Counted from the first letter of the stretch, positions 8,968 through 18,749 are shown. The stretch is 64,000 nt of DNA from Burkholderiales bacterium 67-32 (GCA_001898625.1 MKUP01000014.1:50378-114377), one strand, 5' to 3'. The notes: generated by a model from the letters alone, not told the origin. Program-made: numbers and translations.

Positions 8968-10014
8968 ATGAAAGCTTCTTCTCTTCTTGCCTGGATCGTG
9001 GCACTGGCGGTACTGGCCTTGCTGCCGGTGCTGCCCGAGCCGATCGGCACGCCGTTCCACGTCGAGCTCGGCGCCAAGGTGCTGATCATGGCGATCTTCG
9101 CGCTGAGCCTGCAATTGCTGGTGGGCTACACGGGGCTCGTCAGCCTGGGGCACGCGGCCTATTTCGGCGCGGCGGCGTACGCGGTGGCGATGTTCACGCC
9201 GCGCTACGAGGCCGGCAACGGCTGGCTGCTGCTGGTGGCGGCGGTGGGCTGTGCGGCCTTGCTGGCGCTGGCGATCGGCCTCCTGGTGATGCGCACGCGC
9301 GGCATCTATTTCATCATGGTCACGCTGGCCTTCGGCCAACTGGTGTACTTCGTGTTCCACGACGTCGAGGCCTTCGGCGGCAGCGACGGGACCTACATCT
9401 ACAACAAGCCGGCCTTCACGCTGGCCGGCCGCAGCCTGGTCGACCTGGACCAGGCGCCGCAGTTCTACTGGTTCACGCTGGCGGGGCTGGCGCTCACGCT
9501 GGCCGTGCTGGGCCTGGTGCTGCGTTCGCGCCTGGGCCATGCGCTGGTGGGCATCAAGCACAATGAACCGCGCATGCGGGCGGCCGGCTACAACACCCTT
9601 GCCTACAAGCTCGCCAGCTTCACCCTGGGCGGCGCGCTGGCGGGGCTGGCGGGCTTCCTGTATGCCACGCAGCACGGCTACGTCAATCCGGAGCTGGTGT
9701 CCTGGCACCAGTCCGGCAATGCGCTGCTGATGATCATCCTGGGCGGGCTGGGCAGCCTGGCGGGCGCGGTGGTCGGCGCCTTCGCCTTCGTCCTGCTGGC
9801 CGAGTGGTTCCAGGACCTGACCAAGCACTGGCAGTTGCTGATGGGCGGCTTCATCATCCTGGCCGTCGCCTGGATGCCCCAGGGCCTGGCGGGCGGCTTC
9901 TCACGCCTGCGCCTGCCGCAGCGCGGCCGCCCCCGGCCGCTGGCGGCGCCCGCCACGGCCGCCCGCGACGACACCTCCCCCACCCCTTCTTCGGCCACGG
10001 AACAGACGACATGA
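8968..10014 (+). CDS. Branched-chain-type ABC transporter permease (LivM-like)
   Basis: A permease of 348 residues with multiple membrane helices. LivM hallmarks are LQLLVGYTGLVSLGHAAYFG near the N-terminus and the ATPase-contact loop GIKHNEPRMRAAGYN. It pairs with the LivH-like subunit encoded 20 bases upstream. The ribosome site is weak (ggaacg), suggesting translation coupled to the gene before it. The last 30 residues are a Pro/Ala/Thr-rich cytoplasmic tail. The stop overlaps the start of the first ATPase gene (ATGA). Confidence 0.88.
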   Translation: MKASSLLAWIVALAVLALLPVLPEPIGTPFHVELGAKVLIMAIFALSLQLLVGYTGLVSLGHAAYFGAAAYAVAMFTPRYEAGNGWLLLVAAVGCAALLALAIGLLVMRTRGIYFIMVTLAFGQLVYFVFHDVEAFGGSDGTYIYNKPAFTLAGRSLVDLDQAPQFYWFTLAGLALTLAVLGLVLRSRLGHALVGIKHNEPRMRAAGYNTLAYKLASFTLGGALAGLAGFLYATQHGYVNPELVSWHQSGNALLMIILGGLGSLAGAVVGAFAFVLLAEWFQDLTKHWQLLMGGFIILAVAWMPQGLAGGFSRLRLPQRGRPRPLAAPATAARDDTSPTPSSATEQTT

Positions 10015-10757
10015 CGGCAGTGCTTCAAGCCCAGGGCCTGAGCCGCCACTTCGGCGCGCTCAGGGCCATCGACAACGTCTCACTGTCGCTCGCTCCCGAC
10101 CGCATCCATGCCGTGATCGGCACCAACGGCGCGGGCAAGTCGACCCTCATCCACCTGCTGTCGGGCGAACTTCCGCCCACGGCCGGCCACGTCCGCCTGC
10201 ATGGCCGCGACATCACCGGCTGGTCCCAGCCCCGCCGCGCGCAGGCCGGCATCGGGCGCAGCTACCAGCGCAACACCATCTTCCTGCCGCTGACGGTGCG
10301 CGAGAACTGCCGGCTGGCCGCGCAGGCGCGCACGCAGCGCCCCTGGCAGTTCTGGCAATCGGCGCAGGGTTGCCGCGCCAGTGGCGAACGCGCCGATGAA
10401 GTGATGGAGCGCGCCGGCTTGACCGCGGTGGCGGACAAGACCGCCGCCAGCCTGTCGCACGGCCAAAAGCGCCAGTTGGAAGTGGCGATGTGCCTGGCGA
10501 CCTCGCCCACGGTGCTGCTGCTGGACGAACCGCTGGCCGGCATGGGCGCGGAGGAATCCGAACGCATGCTGGAGCTGCTGCGGCGGCTGCGAGAGGGCCA
10601 CGCCATCCTGCTGGTCGAACACGACATGGACGCGGTATTCGCGGTGGCGGACGACATCACCGTGATGGTCAACGGCAGCCCCATCGCCAGCGGCTTGCCG
10701 GCGGACGTGCGCAACAACCCGGACGTCCAGGAAGCCTACCTGGGCTCGGCCCACTGA
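10011..10757 (+). CDS. ABC transporter ATP-binding protein (LivG-like)
   Basis: An ATPase of 248 residues with Walker A GTNGAGKST, signature LSHGQKR, Walker B VLLLDEPLAG and the H-loop VEHDM. The long helical insertion after the Q-loop (RSYQRNTIFLPLTVREN and following) is typical of LivG rather than LivF. It supplies energy to the adjacent aromatic-acid importer at the cytoplasmic face. Its start overlaps the permease stop. Confidence 0.9.
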   Translation: MTAVLQAQGLSRHFGALRAIDNVSLSLAPDRIHAVIGTNGAGKSTLIHLLSGELPPTAGHVRLHGRDITGWSQPRRAQAGIGRSYQRNTIFLPLTVRENCRLAAQARTQRPWQFWQSAQGCRASGERADEVMERAGLTAVADKTAASLSHGQKRQLEVAMCLATSPTVLLLDEPLAGMGAEESERMLELLRRLREGHAILLVEHDMDAVFAVADDITVMVNGSPIASGLPADVRNNPDVQEAYLGSAH

Positions 10758-10785
10758 CCCCGGCGCCCGGAGAAAAGGAAGACAG

Positions 10786-11496
10786 ATGGAAGCGCTCATC
10801 GACGCCAGCCAGGTGCACGCCTGGTACGGCAGCAGCCATATCCTGCACGGGGTGGATTTCCGCCTGGGACGCGGGGAAACCGTCGGCCTGCTGGGACGCA
10901 ACGGCATGGGGAAATCCACCCTGATCCGCACCCTGCTGGGCCACGTCAAGCAGCGCGACGGACGCATATCGATAGCCGGCCGCGACCTGTCGCGCGGCAA
11001 GCCTTACGAAGCCGCCAAGGCCGGCATCGCCTACGTGCCCGAGGGCCGGGGCATCTTCCCCAACCTGACGGTGAAGGAAAATCTGGTGATGGCGGCGCGG
11101 CGCGGCACCGGCGGCCAGGCCGACTGGACGCTGGAACGCGTGCTGGCCACTTTTCCGCGGCTGACCGAACGCATGGGCAACCTGGGCTGGCAGCTCTCGG
11201 GCGGCGAACAGCAGATGCTGTCCATCGGCCGCGCGCTGATGACCAACCCCAGCGCCGTCATCCTGGACGAAGCCACCGAAGGCCTGGCGCCACTGATCGT
11301 GGCCGAGATCTGGCGGGTGATCGGCGACATCCGCCGCAGCGGCCTGGCCACCCTGGTGGTGGACCGCAACTACCGGATGGTCATGGCCAATTCCGACCGG
11401 CTGGTCGTCATGGAGAAGGGCCGCATGGTGCTGGAAGGCCAGGCGCAGGACCTCGCGCACCGGCCCGAGGCGCTCAGCCGCTACCTGGGGGTGTAG
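10786..11496 (+). CDS. ABC transporter ATP-binding protein (LivF-like)
   Basis: An ATPase of 236 residues with Walker A GRNGMGKST, the LivF-typical segment YVPEGRGIFPNLTVKENL, signature LSGGEQQ and Walker B AVILDEATEGLAP. It is the second ATPase of the five-component importer and the last gene of the rightward cluster. The H-loop position reads VDRNY, where many LivF proteins have VEQN, so the switch histidine is absent as is usual in this subfamily. A good ribosome site (aaggaag) precedes the ATG. Confidence 0.9.
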   Translation: MEALIDASQVHAWYGSSHILHGVDFRLGRGETVGLLGRNGMGKSTLIRTLLGHVKQRDGRISIAGRDLSRGKPYEAAKAGIAYVPEGRGIFPNLTVKENLVMAARRGTGGQADWTLERVLATFPRLTERMGNLGWQLSGGEQQMLSIGRALMTNPSAVILDEATEGLAPLIVAEIWRVIGDIRRSGLATLVVDRNYRMVMANSDRLVVMEKGRMVLEGQAQDLAHRPEALSRYLGV

Positions 11497-11512
11497 CCGA
11501 AGGCGCCGCCCC

Positions 11513-12712
11513 TCAGTCGTCGGCAGTCTCGCCCACCTGCTCGGGCGGGATCTCGAACACCTGCCGCAAATACGCCAGGTAGGCCTTGTCTTCGCACATG
11601 GTCTTCTCCGGCGTGTCGGACACCTTGGCCACCGGCTGGCCGTTGCACTTGACCATCTTCATCACCACCTGCAGGGGCTGGTAGCTCAGGTCGTTGGTCA
11701 GGTTGGTGCCGATGCCGAAGGCGGTGATGCAGCGCCCCGCGAAATGCTTGGCCAGGCTGATCGCCAGCGGGAAGGTCAGGCCGTCCGAGAACACCAGTAT
11801 CTTGGTGCGCGGGTCCACGCGATTCTGCTTGTAGTGCTCCAGCAGGCGCTCGCCCCAGGTGAAGGGGTCGCCCGAATCGTGCCGCGCGCCGTCGAACAGC
11901 TTGCAGAAGTACATGTCGAAATCGCGCAGGAAGGCGCTCATGCCGTAGACGTCGGACAGCGCGATGCCCAGGTCGCCGCGGTATTCGCGCGCCCAGACCT
12001 CGAAGCCGTAGATCTGCGAGTCGCGCAGGCGCGGCCCCAGGCCCTGGCAGGCCTGCAGGTATTCGTGCGCCATGGTGCCCAGCGGCGTCAGCCCATGCTT
12101 CATCGCGAAGTACACGTTGCTGGTGCCCGAGAAATGCTCCCGCATCTGGTCCTTGAGCGTGATGATGACTTCCTCGTGCCAGGCCCTGGAGAAACGGCGG
12201 CGGGTGCCATAGTCGGCGATGTGGAAGTCGCTCAGGGCGGGGTCGCCGCGGACCAGTTCCACCTTGCTCATCAGGCGCTGGCGGCCTTCGCCATAGGCCG
12301 GCACCAGGTGGTTGTTGCGGAAATAGACCTCGTTGACGATGGCCAGCACCGGGATCTCGAACAGGATGGTGTGGAGCCACGGCCCCTGTACGGTGATGTC
12401 GAGCTCTCCCGGCGACTGCGACCTGGACACCGAGATGCAGCGTCTGGGCAGATGGAACAGCCTCAGGAAGTCGACGAAATCGCTCTTGATGAAGCGCATG
12501 CCGCCGAGGTAGTCCAGTTCCTCCTGGGTGAAACGCAGTTCGCACAGCGCATCGATTTCTTCGCGGATCTCGTCCACATAGGGATGCAAGTCTATCCCCG
12601 GGGTTCGGCACTTGTACTTGTACTCGACCTGCGCCGCCGGGAACTGATGCAGGACGACCTGCATCATCGTGAACTTGTAGAGGTCGGTATCCAGCAAAGA
12701 CGTGATGATCAT
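11513..12712 (-). CDS. pncB: Nicotinate phosphoribosyltransferase
   Basis: A cytoplasmic enzyme of 399 residues that makes nicotinate mononucleotide from nicotinate and PRPP with ATP hydrolysis (NAD salvage). The N-terminus [18 protein letters not shown] is characteristic. Further family blocks are [16 protein letters not shown], with the phosphorylatable histidine region, [14 protein letters not shown] and [16 protein letters not shown]. The start at 12712 is two bases after the panB stop, so the two cofactor genes form one leftward unit. Upstream codons in the same frame belong to panB in another frame and are not part of the protein. Confidence 0.93.
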   Translation of the reverse strand: MIITSLLDTDLYKFTMMQVVLHQFPAAQVEYKYKCRTPGIDLHPYVDEIREEIDALCELRFTQEELDYLGGMRFIKSDFVDFLRLFHLPRRCISVSRSQSPGELDITVQGPWLHTILFEIPVLAIVNEVYFRNNHLVPAYGEGRQRLMSKVELVRGDPALSDFHIADYGTRRRFSRAWHEEVIITLKDQMREHFSGTSNVYFAMKHGLTPLGTMAHEYLQACQGLGPRLRDSQIYGFEVWAREYRGDLGIALSDVYGMSAFLRDFDMYFCKLFDGARHDSGDPFTWGERLLEHYKQNRVDPRTKILVFSDGLTFPLAISLAKHFAGRCITAFGIGTNLTNDLSYQPLQVVMKMVKCNGQPVAKVSDTPEKTMCEDKAYLAYLRQVFEIPPEQVGETADD

Positions 12713-12714
12713 GG

Positions 12715-13566
12715 CTACGAACCGCTCTGGTTGCCGTAGGGAGTGCCGATGTTGCCGGCGGTCATGCCGTAAACGTGCTCCACGCCGGGAAAGGCGCCGG
12801 TCTCGACTTCCTGGGCATAGCGCCGGAAAGCCTGCAGGACCGCATCGCCGCCGGCGGGCGCCCCGACCATGTAGTTCTTGACGAACTTGGCGGGCGTAGC
12901 CGTGAGCCCGAGCATGTCGTGCAGGACCAGCACCTGGCCCGAACACGCCACCGAGGCGCCGATGCCGATGGTGATCAGCTGCACCGCCTCGCACACCTGG
13001 CGGGCGACGGGATCGGGAACGGCCTCGATCACCATCATGGCGGCGCCGGCCGCCTCGACCGCCCGGGCGTCGGCCACGATGCGGCGCGCCTCGGCCTCTT
13101 CCTTGCCCTGCACGCGATAGCCGCCCAGCGCATGCACGTGGGACGGCAGGAGGCCGATGTGGCCGCAGACGGGAATGCCGCTGCGGGTCAACAGTTCGAT
13201 GGTGGGCGCCAACTCGGCCCCGCCTTCGATCTTGACCATCTGCGCGCCCGCCTGCATCAGCGTCACGGCGTTGCGCAGGGCCTGCTGGGGGCTTTCCTGG
13301 TAGGTGCCGAAGGGCATGTCGGCCAACAGAAACGGGCGGCGGGTGCCGCGCGCCACGCAGGAGACGTGATAGGCAATGTCCTCCAACAGCACGGGCAGCG
13401 TCGAATCCCTACCCTGCACGAGCATGCCCAGCGTGTCGCCCACCAGGATGCAATCGACCTCCGCATCCTCCATGACCTTGGCGAAACCGGCGTCGTAGCA
13501 TGTCAGCATGGAAATTTTCCGCCCCGCGGCAAGCTTCTTGCGCAGGACGTTCAGGGTGGATCGCAT
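12715..13566 (-). CDS. panB: 3-methyl-2-oxobutanoate hydroxymethyltransferase
   Basis: An enzyme of 283 residues that transfers a one-carbon unit from methylenetetrahydrofolate to alpha-ketoisovalerate, giving ketopantoate, the first step of pantothenate and CoA synthesis. Visible blocks are the N-terminal [19 protein letters not shown], the metal/substrate-binding LVGDTLGM, the folate-side MPFGTYQ and MVKIEGG, and [20 protein letters not shown]. Length and order match the family. An ATG at 13566 follows ggaga. It is the first gene of the leftward pair with pncB. Confidence 0.94.
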   Translation of the reverse strand: MRSTLNVLRKKLAAGRKISMLTCYDAGFAKVMEDAEVDCILVGDTLGMLVQGRDSTLPVLLEDIAYHVSCVARGTRRPFLLADMPFGTYQESPQQALRNAVTLMQAGAQMVKIEGGAELAPTIELLTRSGIPVCGHIGLLPSHVHALGGYRVQGKEEAEARRIVADARAVEAAGAAMMVIEAVPDPVARQVCEAVQLITIGIGASVACSGQVLVLHDMLGLTATPAKFVKNYMVGAPAGGDAVLQAFRRYAQEVETGAFPGVEHVYGMTAGNIGTPYGNQSGS

Positions 13567-13674
13567 CGTACGGTCTCCAGGGATGCCTGTTGTGTAACCG
13601 AAGAAAATAGCACAAGAGAGGAGTTACCCCCGCCCCCCCACCGCCCACTCCCATGGCCCTTCAAGGGGAATGGG

Positions 13675-13702
13675 CTGCCGAAGCGCGCGAGTCCGGTAAA
13701 AT
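13675..13702 (+). promoter_or_regulatory. Possible sigma-70 promoter of fdxA
   Basis: TAAAAT at 13697-13702 lies 16 bases after CTGCCG (13675-13680), about 47 bases before the fdxA ATG. The -35 is poor, so the call rests mainly on the -10 and its location in the divergent panB/fdxA gap. Confidence 0.3.
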
Positions 13703-13748
13703 CATAGGCTGACCTGAACTTTTATCCAGCATCGTCCTGGAGCCGCCT

Positions 13749-14072
13749 ATGACTCACGTCGTCACCGAGAACTGCATCAAGTGCAAATACACCGATTGCG
13801 TGGATGTCTGCCCGGTCGACTGCTTTCGCGAAGGCCCGAATTTCCTGGTGATCGACCCTGACGAGTGCATCGACTGCGCCGTCTGTATCCCCGAATGCCC
13901 GGCCAATGCCATCCTGGCCGAGGAAGACGTCCCCGCCAACCAGATGCATTTCGTCCAGATCAACGCCGACCTGTCGCAAAGCTGGCCCAGCATCACGCGC
14001 ACCAAGCCGCCCCTGCCCGACGCCGACGAGTGGAAGGACAAGGAAGGCAAGCTGGATCTCCTAGAAAAGTAG
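13749..14072 (+). CDS. fdxA: Seven-iron ferredoxin FdxA
   Basis: A ferredoxin of 107 residues. Nine cysteines sit at positions 9, 12, 17, 21, 25, 40, 43, 46 and 50, the pattern of Azotobacter FdI-type proteins with one [3Fe-4S] and one [4Fe-4S] cluster, and PVDC/ECPAN flank them. It is a soluble one-electron carrier. The ferredoxin-NADP reductase gene follows after 108 bases and is the likely redox partner. The ATG at 13749 follows tggag. Repeat copy C begins immediately after its stop. Confidence 0.95.
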   Translation: MTHVVTENCIKCKYTDCVDVCPVDCFREGPNFLVIDPDECIDCAVCIPECPANAILAEEDVPANQMHFVQINADLSQSWPSITRTKPPLPDADEWKDKEGKLDLLEK

Positions 14073-14152
14073 GCCCCCCCTACGCGCTGACGCGCGCCCC
14101 CCAGGGGGCGGCACTGGCGGACCGGCGGAGCCGGATCCGCGGTGCCCTGGGG
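14073..14152 (+). repeat. GC-rich 3'-end repeat, short form (copy C)
   Basis: It starts directly after the fdxA stop with a run of C, TACGCG and GCGCGC, and ends CCCTGGGG. Compared with the long copies, the central 80 bases are missing, leaving the two end modules. Confidence 0.8.
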
Positions 14153-14180
14153 TAACCCGCCGCCCGGAATTAATGGATTG

Positions 14181-14987
14181 ATGTCGGATAAGTACACCGT
14201 CGAGACGGTTACCTGGGTCAAGACCTGGGTGCCGCACAAGCTTTTCTCGTTCCGCACGACGCGGTCGCCCGGCTTCCGGTTCGTGCCGGGGCAGTTCGCG
14301 CGGCTGGGCGTCGAGCGGTCGGACCCGGATGCCGAGGACGGGTCGGGGCGCCGCATCGTCTGGCGGGCGTATTCGATCGTGTCCGCGCCCTATGACGATT
14401 TCCTGGAGTTCTTCTCCATCGTCGTGCCCGACGGCGAGTTCACCAGCGCGCTCGAGCACCTGCGCGAGGGCGACAAGCTCTACGTCGACAAGACCAATTT
14501 CGGCTTCCTGACCACGGCGGCCTTCCCCAGCGGCAAGGACCTGTGGATGCTGGCCTCGGGCACCGGCCTCGCCCCGTTCGTCTCCGTCCTGCAGGACCTG
14601 GAGGTCTGGGAGACCTACGACCACCTGATCGTGGTCCACAGCGTGCGCACGGCCGATGAACTGGTCTACCGGGACACCATAGAAGGGTTGCGCGAGCACG
14701 AGGTCTTCGGCGAATTTTGCCGGGAACAGCCAGGTAAGCTGATCTATCTGCCCTCGGTCACGCGCGAGCGGGTCGAGGGCGCCCTGGATGCCCGCATCAC
14801 GACGCTCATCGACAGCGGCGAGCTGGAGCGCCAGGCCGGCGTCACGCTGGATCCGTCGCGTTCGCGCATCATGTTGTGCGGTAATCCCGAAATGGTGTCT
14901 GATTTGCGCAAATTGCTGGCGGATCGCGGTTTTGGGGCCTCCCGCCGGGGTAAACCAGGCAATCTGGCCGTGGAAAACTATTGGTGA
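14181..14987 (+). CDS. fpr: Ferredoxin--NADP(+) reductase
   Basis: A flavoprotein of 268 residues. FAD is bound by RAYSIVSAPYDD, NADP by the GTGLAPF motif followed by the LCGNPEMV block, and the C-terminus ends VENYW, with the aromatic residue usual in bacterial Fpr. It shuttles electrons between NADPH and ferredoxin or flavodoxin, here most likely FdxA. The in-frame ATG at 14181 gives the family N-terminus MSDKYTVETV; 13 further in-frame codons upstream come from the repeat and are not coding. Confidence 0.92.
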   Translation: MSDKYTVETVTWVKTWVPHKLFSFRTTRSPGFRFVPGQFARLGVERSDPDAEDGSGRRIVWRAYSIVSAPYDDFLEFFSIVVPDGEFTSALEHLREGDKLYVDKTNFGFLTTAAFPSGKDLWMLASGTGLAPFVSVLQDLEVWETYDHLIVVHSVRTADELVYRDTIEGLREHEVFGEFCREQPGKLIYLPSVTRERVEGALDARITTLIDSGELERQAGVTLDPSRSRIMLCGNPEMVSDLRKLLADRGFGASRRGKPGNLAVENYW

Positions 14988-15007
14988 CACCGAGTTGCGC
15001 GGCTGGC

Positions 15008-15038
15008 GTGACACACCGATTGTGCAATGCAATATAAT
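15008..15038 (+). promoter_or_regulatory. Possible promoter of the PHB depolymerase gene
   Basis: A perfect TATAAT at 15033-15038 lies about 45 bases before the depolymerase ATG. The best -35 is GTGACA at 15008-15013, spacing 19, which is long. This would allow expression independent of fpr. Confidence 0.35.
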
Positions 15039-15083
15039 CGGTTTACTGGTGAATCGATTGCCCACCCGTGGTCTGGAGCAAGG

Positions 15084-16337
15084 ATGCTGTATCAACTGCA
15101 TGAATGGCAGCGCGCCCTGTTGACGCCTTTTGCCCACTTCGCCGACGCCTCGGCGCAGCTGTTCTCGAACCCCTATAGCCCGCTTGCCTACACCCCGCTG
15201 TCGCGGCGGCTGGCGGCCGGCTACGAGCTGCTGTATCGGCTGGGCAAGGACTACGAAAAACCCGCCTGGGACCTGCCGACCACCACGCTCGATGGCGCCG
15301 AGGCCACCGTCACGGAACAGATCGCGGCCGCCCGGCCCTTCTGTAACCTGGTGCATTTCGTACGCACCCCGATGGCGCCGCGCAAGGCCTCGGCCCGGCG
15401 CAAGCCCGATCCCACGGTACTGCTGGTGGCGCCGCTGTCCGGCCACCACGCCACGCTGCTGCGCGACACCGTGCGCGCGCTGCTGCCCGAGCATGACGTC
15501 TACGTCACCGACTGGATCGACGCCCGCATGGTGCCGCAGTCGGCCGGCCCCTTCCACCTGGCCGACTACGTCGACTACATCCGCGACTTCATCCGTCAAT
15601 TGGGCCCCGACGTCCACGTGATCTCGGTGTGCCAGCCCACGGTGCCGGTGCTGGCCGCGGTCTCGCTGATGGCCTCGGACAACGATCCCAAGCTGCCGCG
15701 CAGCATGATCATGATGGGCGGCCCCATCGACCCGCGCAAGTCGCCCACGCAGGTCAACAATCTCGCCAAGACCAAGCCCTACTCCTGGTTCGAGAACACC
15801 CTGATCCACCGCGTGCCGCCGCGCTTCCCCGGCTCGGGCCGCAAGGTCTACCCCGGCTTCCTGCAGCACGCCGGCTTCGTCAGCATGAATCCCGACCGCC
15901 ACCTGAAGTCGCACTACGACTTCTACCTGGACCTGGTGCGCGGCGACGATGACGACGCCGAGGCGCACCGCCGCTTCTACGATGAATACAACGCCGTCCT
16001 GGACATGCCCGCCGAGTACTACCTGGACACCATACGCACGGTGTTCCAGGACTTCGAGCTGCCGCGCGGCGTCTGGAAGGTGAACGGCCACCTGGTCAAG
16101 CCTTCGGACATCCGGTCGGTGGCGCTGTTCACGATCGAAGGCGAACTGGACGACATCTCGGGCTCCGGCCAGACCGAGGCCGCGCAGGGCCTGTGCAGCG
16201 GGATCCCGGCGGACCGCAAGCGCCATTTCACCGCCCCGCGCTGCGGGCACTACGGCATTTTCTCGGGCCGGCGCTGGCGCGAAGTCATCTGTCCCCAGAT
16301 CGCCGAGTTCATCCGCCAGCATCAGGACGCGGCTTGA
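15084..16337 (+). CDS. phaZ: Intracellular polyhydroxyalkanoate (PHB) depolymerase
   Basis: A 417-residue enzyme without a signal peptide. It belongs to the cysteine-type intracellular depolymerases, with the active-site segment SVCQP placing Cys at residue 183, the same number as in the Ralstonia eutropha enzyme. A C-terminal [10 protein letters not shown] carries the catalytic His, and [12 protein letters not shown] the acid region. It breaks stored PHB granules down to hydroxybutyrate. The ATG at 15084 follows tggagcaagg. The neighbouring fpr and RnfB-like genes suggest a cluster dealing with reducing power and storage carbon, which is inference. Confidence 0.9.
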   Translation: MLYQLHEWQRALLTPFAHFADASAQLFSNPYSPLAYTPLSRRLAAGYELLYRLGKDYEKPAWDLPTTTLDGAEATVTEQIAAARPFCNLVHFVRTPMAPRKASARRKPDPTVLLVAPLSGHHATLLRDTVRALLPEHDVYVTDWIDARMVPQSAGPFHLADYVDYIRDFIRQLGPDVHVISVCQPTVPVLAAVSLMASDNDPKLPRSMIMMGGPIDPRKSPTQVNNLAKTKPYSWFENTLIHRVPPRFPGSGRKVYPGFLQHAGFVSMNPDRHLKSHYDFYLDLVRGDDDDAEAHRRFYDEYNAVLDMPAEYYLDTIRTVFQDFELPRGVWKVNGHLVKPSDIRSVALFTIEGELDDISGSGQTEAAQGLCSGIPADRKRHFTAPRCGHYGIFSGRRWREVICPQIAEFIRQHQDAA

Positions 16338-16350
16338 GCGGACGCCAGCC

Positions 16351-17001
16351 GTGAACCGGATCGACCTCGTCGATGCGCAACTGCCGCAGACCCAGTGCAC
16401 CAAGTGCGGCTATGACGGCTGCCGGCCTTATGCCCAGGCACTGGTCGACGACGACGTGCCGATCAACCGCTGCCCCCCGGGCGGCGACGTCGGCATCGCC
16501 CGGCTGGCCGCGGTGCTGGGCAAACCCATCCTGCCCCTGGACGAGACGCGCGGCCTGCACGTCCCCCTGCACGTGGCCCGTATCGACGAGCAGCACTGCA
16601 TAGGCTGCACGCTCTGCATCCAGGCCTGTCCCGTGGATGCCATCGTGGGCGCCAACAAAGCCATGCACACCGTGCTGGCGGCCCTGTGCACGGGCTGCGA
16701 TCTGTGCGTGGCCCCCTGTCCCGTCGATTGCATCACCATGGAGCCCGCCCTGCCGGCGCGCGCCTGGACCGACGGCGACGCCTCCGCGGCCCGCTCGCGC
16801 CATCAGCAGCGTGCCACGCGCCTGGCCCGCGAAAGCCACGAGGACCAGGAACGCCTGCGCGCGCGGTCGGCCGTGCGGGAGCAGGACTCCCCGGCCCTGC
16901 CGGCCGCCGCCACGGCCGCGGGCGCCGACGAAGCCGCCGAACGCAAGCGTGCCATACTAGAGGCCGCCCTCGCCCGGGCCCGCTCCCGGCGCGCGCACTG
17001 A
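16351..17001 (+). CDS. RnfB/RsxB-like iron-sulfur protein lacking the membrane anchor
   Basis: A 216-residue protein, GTG start. Residues 14-41 have the Fe-S motif [14 protein letters not shown] plus a fourth cysteine at INRCPPGGD, as in RnfB. Two ferredoxin motifs follow ([15 protein letters not shown] and [15 protein letters not shown]), then a charged Arg/Glu/Ala-rich tail of about 70 residues. RnfB in full Rnf complexes begins with a membrane helix, which is absent here, and no other rnf genes are nearby. The same gene commonly stands just before nth in beta-proteobacteria. It is probably a soluble electron carrier; its partner is unknown. Confidence 0.82.
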   Translation: MNRIDLVDAQLPQTQCTKCGYDGCRPYAQALVDDDVPINRCPPGGDVGIARLAAVLGKPILPLDETRGLHVPLHVARIDEQHCIGCTLCIQACPVDAIVGANKAMHTVLAALCTGCDLCVAPCPVDCITMEPALPARAWTDGDASAARSRHQQRATRLARESHEDQERLRARSAVREQDSPALPAAATAAGADEAAERKRAILEAALARARSRRAH

Positions 17002-17042
17002 CCCCGTCCCGTCATCACAACAACGGCCCGAGCCGTGTCCGC

Positions 17043-17684
17043 ATGAACGCCGCCAAACGACTAGCGATCTTCGAGCGCCTGCGCGCCGCCAATCCCGCCC
17101 CCCGGACCGAACTCGAGTACGGGTCGACCTTCCAGCTGCTGATCGCCGTCCTGCTGTCGGCGCAGGCCACCGACAAGTCGGTCAACCTGGCCACGCGCCG
17201 CTTCTTTTCCGAGCACGGCACGCCCGAGCGGCTGCTGGCCCTGGGCGAGGAAGGCCTGAGCCAGTACATACGCACCATCGGCCTGTACAAGACCAAGGCC
17301 AAGAACGCGATCGCCACCTGTCGCATTCTGGTGGAACAATACGGCGGGGAGGTACCGGCCGACCGCGAGGCGCTGGAAGCCCTGCCGGGCGTGGGCCGCA
17401 AGACCGCCAACGTGGTGCTCAACACCGCTTTCCGGCAGGTGGCCATGGCGGTCGACACGCACATCTTCCGCGTCTCCAACCGCACCGGCATCGCACCGGG
17501 CAAGACCGTACGCCAGGTCGAGGACAAGCTGCTCAAGTTCGTGCCCAAGGAGTTCCTGCTGGACGCCCACCACTGGCTGATCCTGCATGGGCGCTACATC
17601 TGCGTGGCGCGCAAGCCCAAGTGCCCGCAATGCGGCATCGCCGACCTGTGCGAATACAAGGACAAGACGCCCGCCTCCGCCTAG
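17043..17684 (+). CDS. nth: Endonuclease III
   Basis: A 213-residue DNA glycosylase/AP lyase removing oxidised pyrimidines. The helix-hairpin-helix LPGVGRKTANVV carries the catalytic Lys120, and Asp138 lies in VDTHIFR; both numbers match the E. coli enzyme. Cysteines 187, 194, 197 and 203 (C-x6-C-x2-C-x5-C) bind a [4Fe-4S] cluster. It follows the RnfB-like gene after 41 bases and is probably cotranscribed. Confidence 0.95.
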   Translation: MNAAKRLAIFERLRAANPAPRTELEYGSTFQLLIAVLLSAQATDKSVNLATRRFFSEHGTPERLLALGEEGLSQYIRTIGLYKTKAKNAIATCRILVEQYGGEVPADREALEALPGVGRKTANVVLNTAFRQVAMAVDTHIFRVSNRTGIAPGKTVRQVEDKLLKFVPKEFLLDAHHWLILHGRYICVARKPKCPQCGIADLCEYKDKTPASA

Positions 17685-17704
17685 GATGGCCGCGCCCTGC
17701 CCCC

Positions 17705-17720
17705 GGGTACGCGGTTTGCG
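17705..17720 (+). promoter_or_regulatory. Possible sigma-54 promoter before the acidic small protein gene
   Basis: GGGTACG-CGGT-TTGCG has GG and GC ten bases apart and matches about 9 of 12 positions of the sigma-54 consensus TGGCACG-N4-TTGCW. It lies about 75 bases before the ATG at 17793. Weaker than the site before the rpoN-like gene. Confidence 0.35.
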
Positions 17721-17792
17721 TCGTGCAGGCTTGAGCGGGGATGTCGCACGGCGCGACAATTCCCTTGCCAAGCTTGTGAAAAGGAGTGCGCC

Positions 17793-18080
17793 ATGTCCAA
17801 CAGTACCTTGCCAGGCACGGGCGAAAGCCCGCCTGAAGACAGCGGCAAGAGCGGCAAGCTCGGGCCCAGCGACACCTCGGATTCCGGCAGCGACCTGGCC
17901 GGCCTGCCCGAGGACGAGGCCGGCACCGACTCGAGCAAGACGGGCGAGCGGCTTTCCGTCGATCCCGACGAGGAAGAACGCACCGGCGCCGACGTCCTGC
18001 CGGACGAAGTGGTGGACGAGGAACGCCTGGCCCGCTCGCACCCCGGCGACGACGAGGACGACGCGACCCGCGCCCGCTGA
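17793..18080 (+). CDS. Acidic, disordered small protein of unknown function
   Basis: A 95-residue protein rich in Asp, Glu, Ser, Gly and Pro, with no hydrophobic segment and no cysteine. It is probably intrinsically disordered and cytoplasmic. The reading frame is supported by a strong ribosome site (aaaaggag) and by the high-GC third positions. It opens the region of sigma-54-linked stress-type genes. I do not recognise a family; short acidic proteins of this kind accompany stress operons in related bacteria. Confidence 0.65.
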   Translation: MSNSTLPGTGESPPEDSGKSGKLGPSDTSDSGSDLAGLPEDEAGTDSSKTGERLSVDPDEEERTGADVLPDEVVDEERLARSHPGDDEDDATRAR

Positions 18081-18100
18081 GTCGCCCGGAAGCCGGACTA

Positions 18101-18715
18101 GTGCTGCATGGCGCGGGACTCGCGCGCGTCCATGGCGTCCGACGGCCTGGCCTGCACCTTGTCGCTCAGGACGGGAGGAGCCACGGGGTCGAAGTCCACC
18201 CAATCGCCCTCGCGCCACCGGCCCTCGGCCTTTTCCACGTCCTTGCCGTCGCAATCCCTGAGCACCTGGGCGGCGGCGGATTCGGTCGCGACGGTGACGT
18301 GGACGGCGGTCAGCACGCCGGCACGCCGCATTCCCGTGCTGTGGCCGGCCCGATAGGCGCGCGTCGCGCTGCGGGTGGCGACCAGCGCGCCCCCCAGCGA
18401 ACCGATGTAGGCGCCGACCCCAACCGCGATGACCAGGGCCAGCACGGATCCGGCGGCATACAGCCAGACGATGGAACCGATCACGGCCCCCGCCAGGCCC
18501 AGCAAGGCGGCACCGGCTATCGCGCCGTGCTTGGTCTTGCGCGCCCCGGGATCGGCGGCCTGGTCGCCGCCCAGCGGATAGCGGTCATGCTGGCCGGCGG
18601 GATTGACGAAGAAGATGGAGACGTCCTCCTGGGCAAAGCCGGCGGCGAACAGCTTGCGGCCGGCCTCCTCGGCCTCGGGAAAGGAGTCGAAACGGGCAGC
18701 GACGATGAGCGACAC
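18101..18715 (-). CDS. Stress-type membrane protein with glycine-rich helices
   Basis: A 204-residue protein starting at GTG 18715, which follows GAGGAG. Residues 1-50 (SLIVAARFDSFPEAEEAGRK, then DVSIFFVNPAGQHDRY) resemble the N-terminal domain of general-stress proteins that sense or bind at the membrane. Residues 65-110 form two glycine-rich hydrophobic helices (AIAGAALLGLAGAVIGSIVW and the following stretch). The C-terminal part ends in a charged tail. A near-consensus sigma-54 promoter lies 35-50 bases upstream of the start, so induction through the local regulators is likely. Function unknown. Confidence 0.7.
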
Positions 18716-18749
18716 GGCAATCTCCTCGAATCACGGACGAGGTATTGCC

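Noticed and set aside
14061..16403. Open frame of 780 codons on the minus strand across fpr and phaZ
   Set aside because: Antisense of two well-recognised genes; composition is that of a shadow frame.
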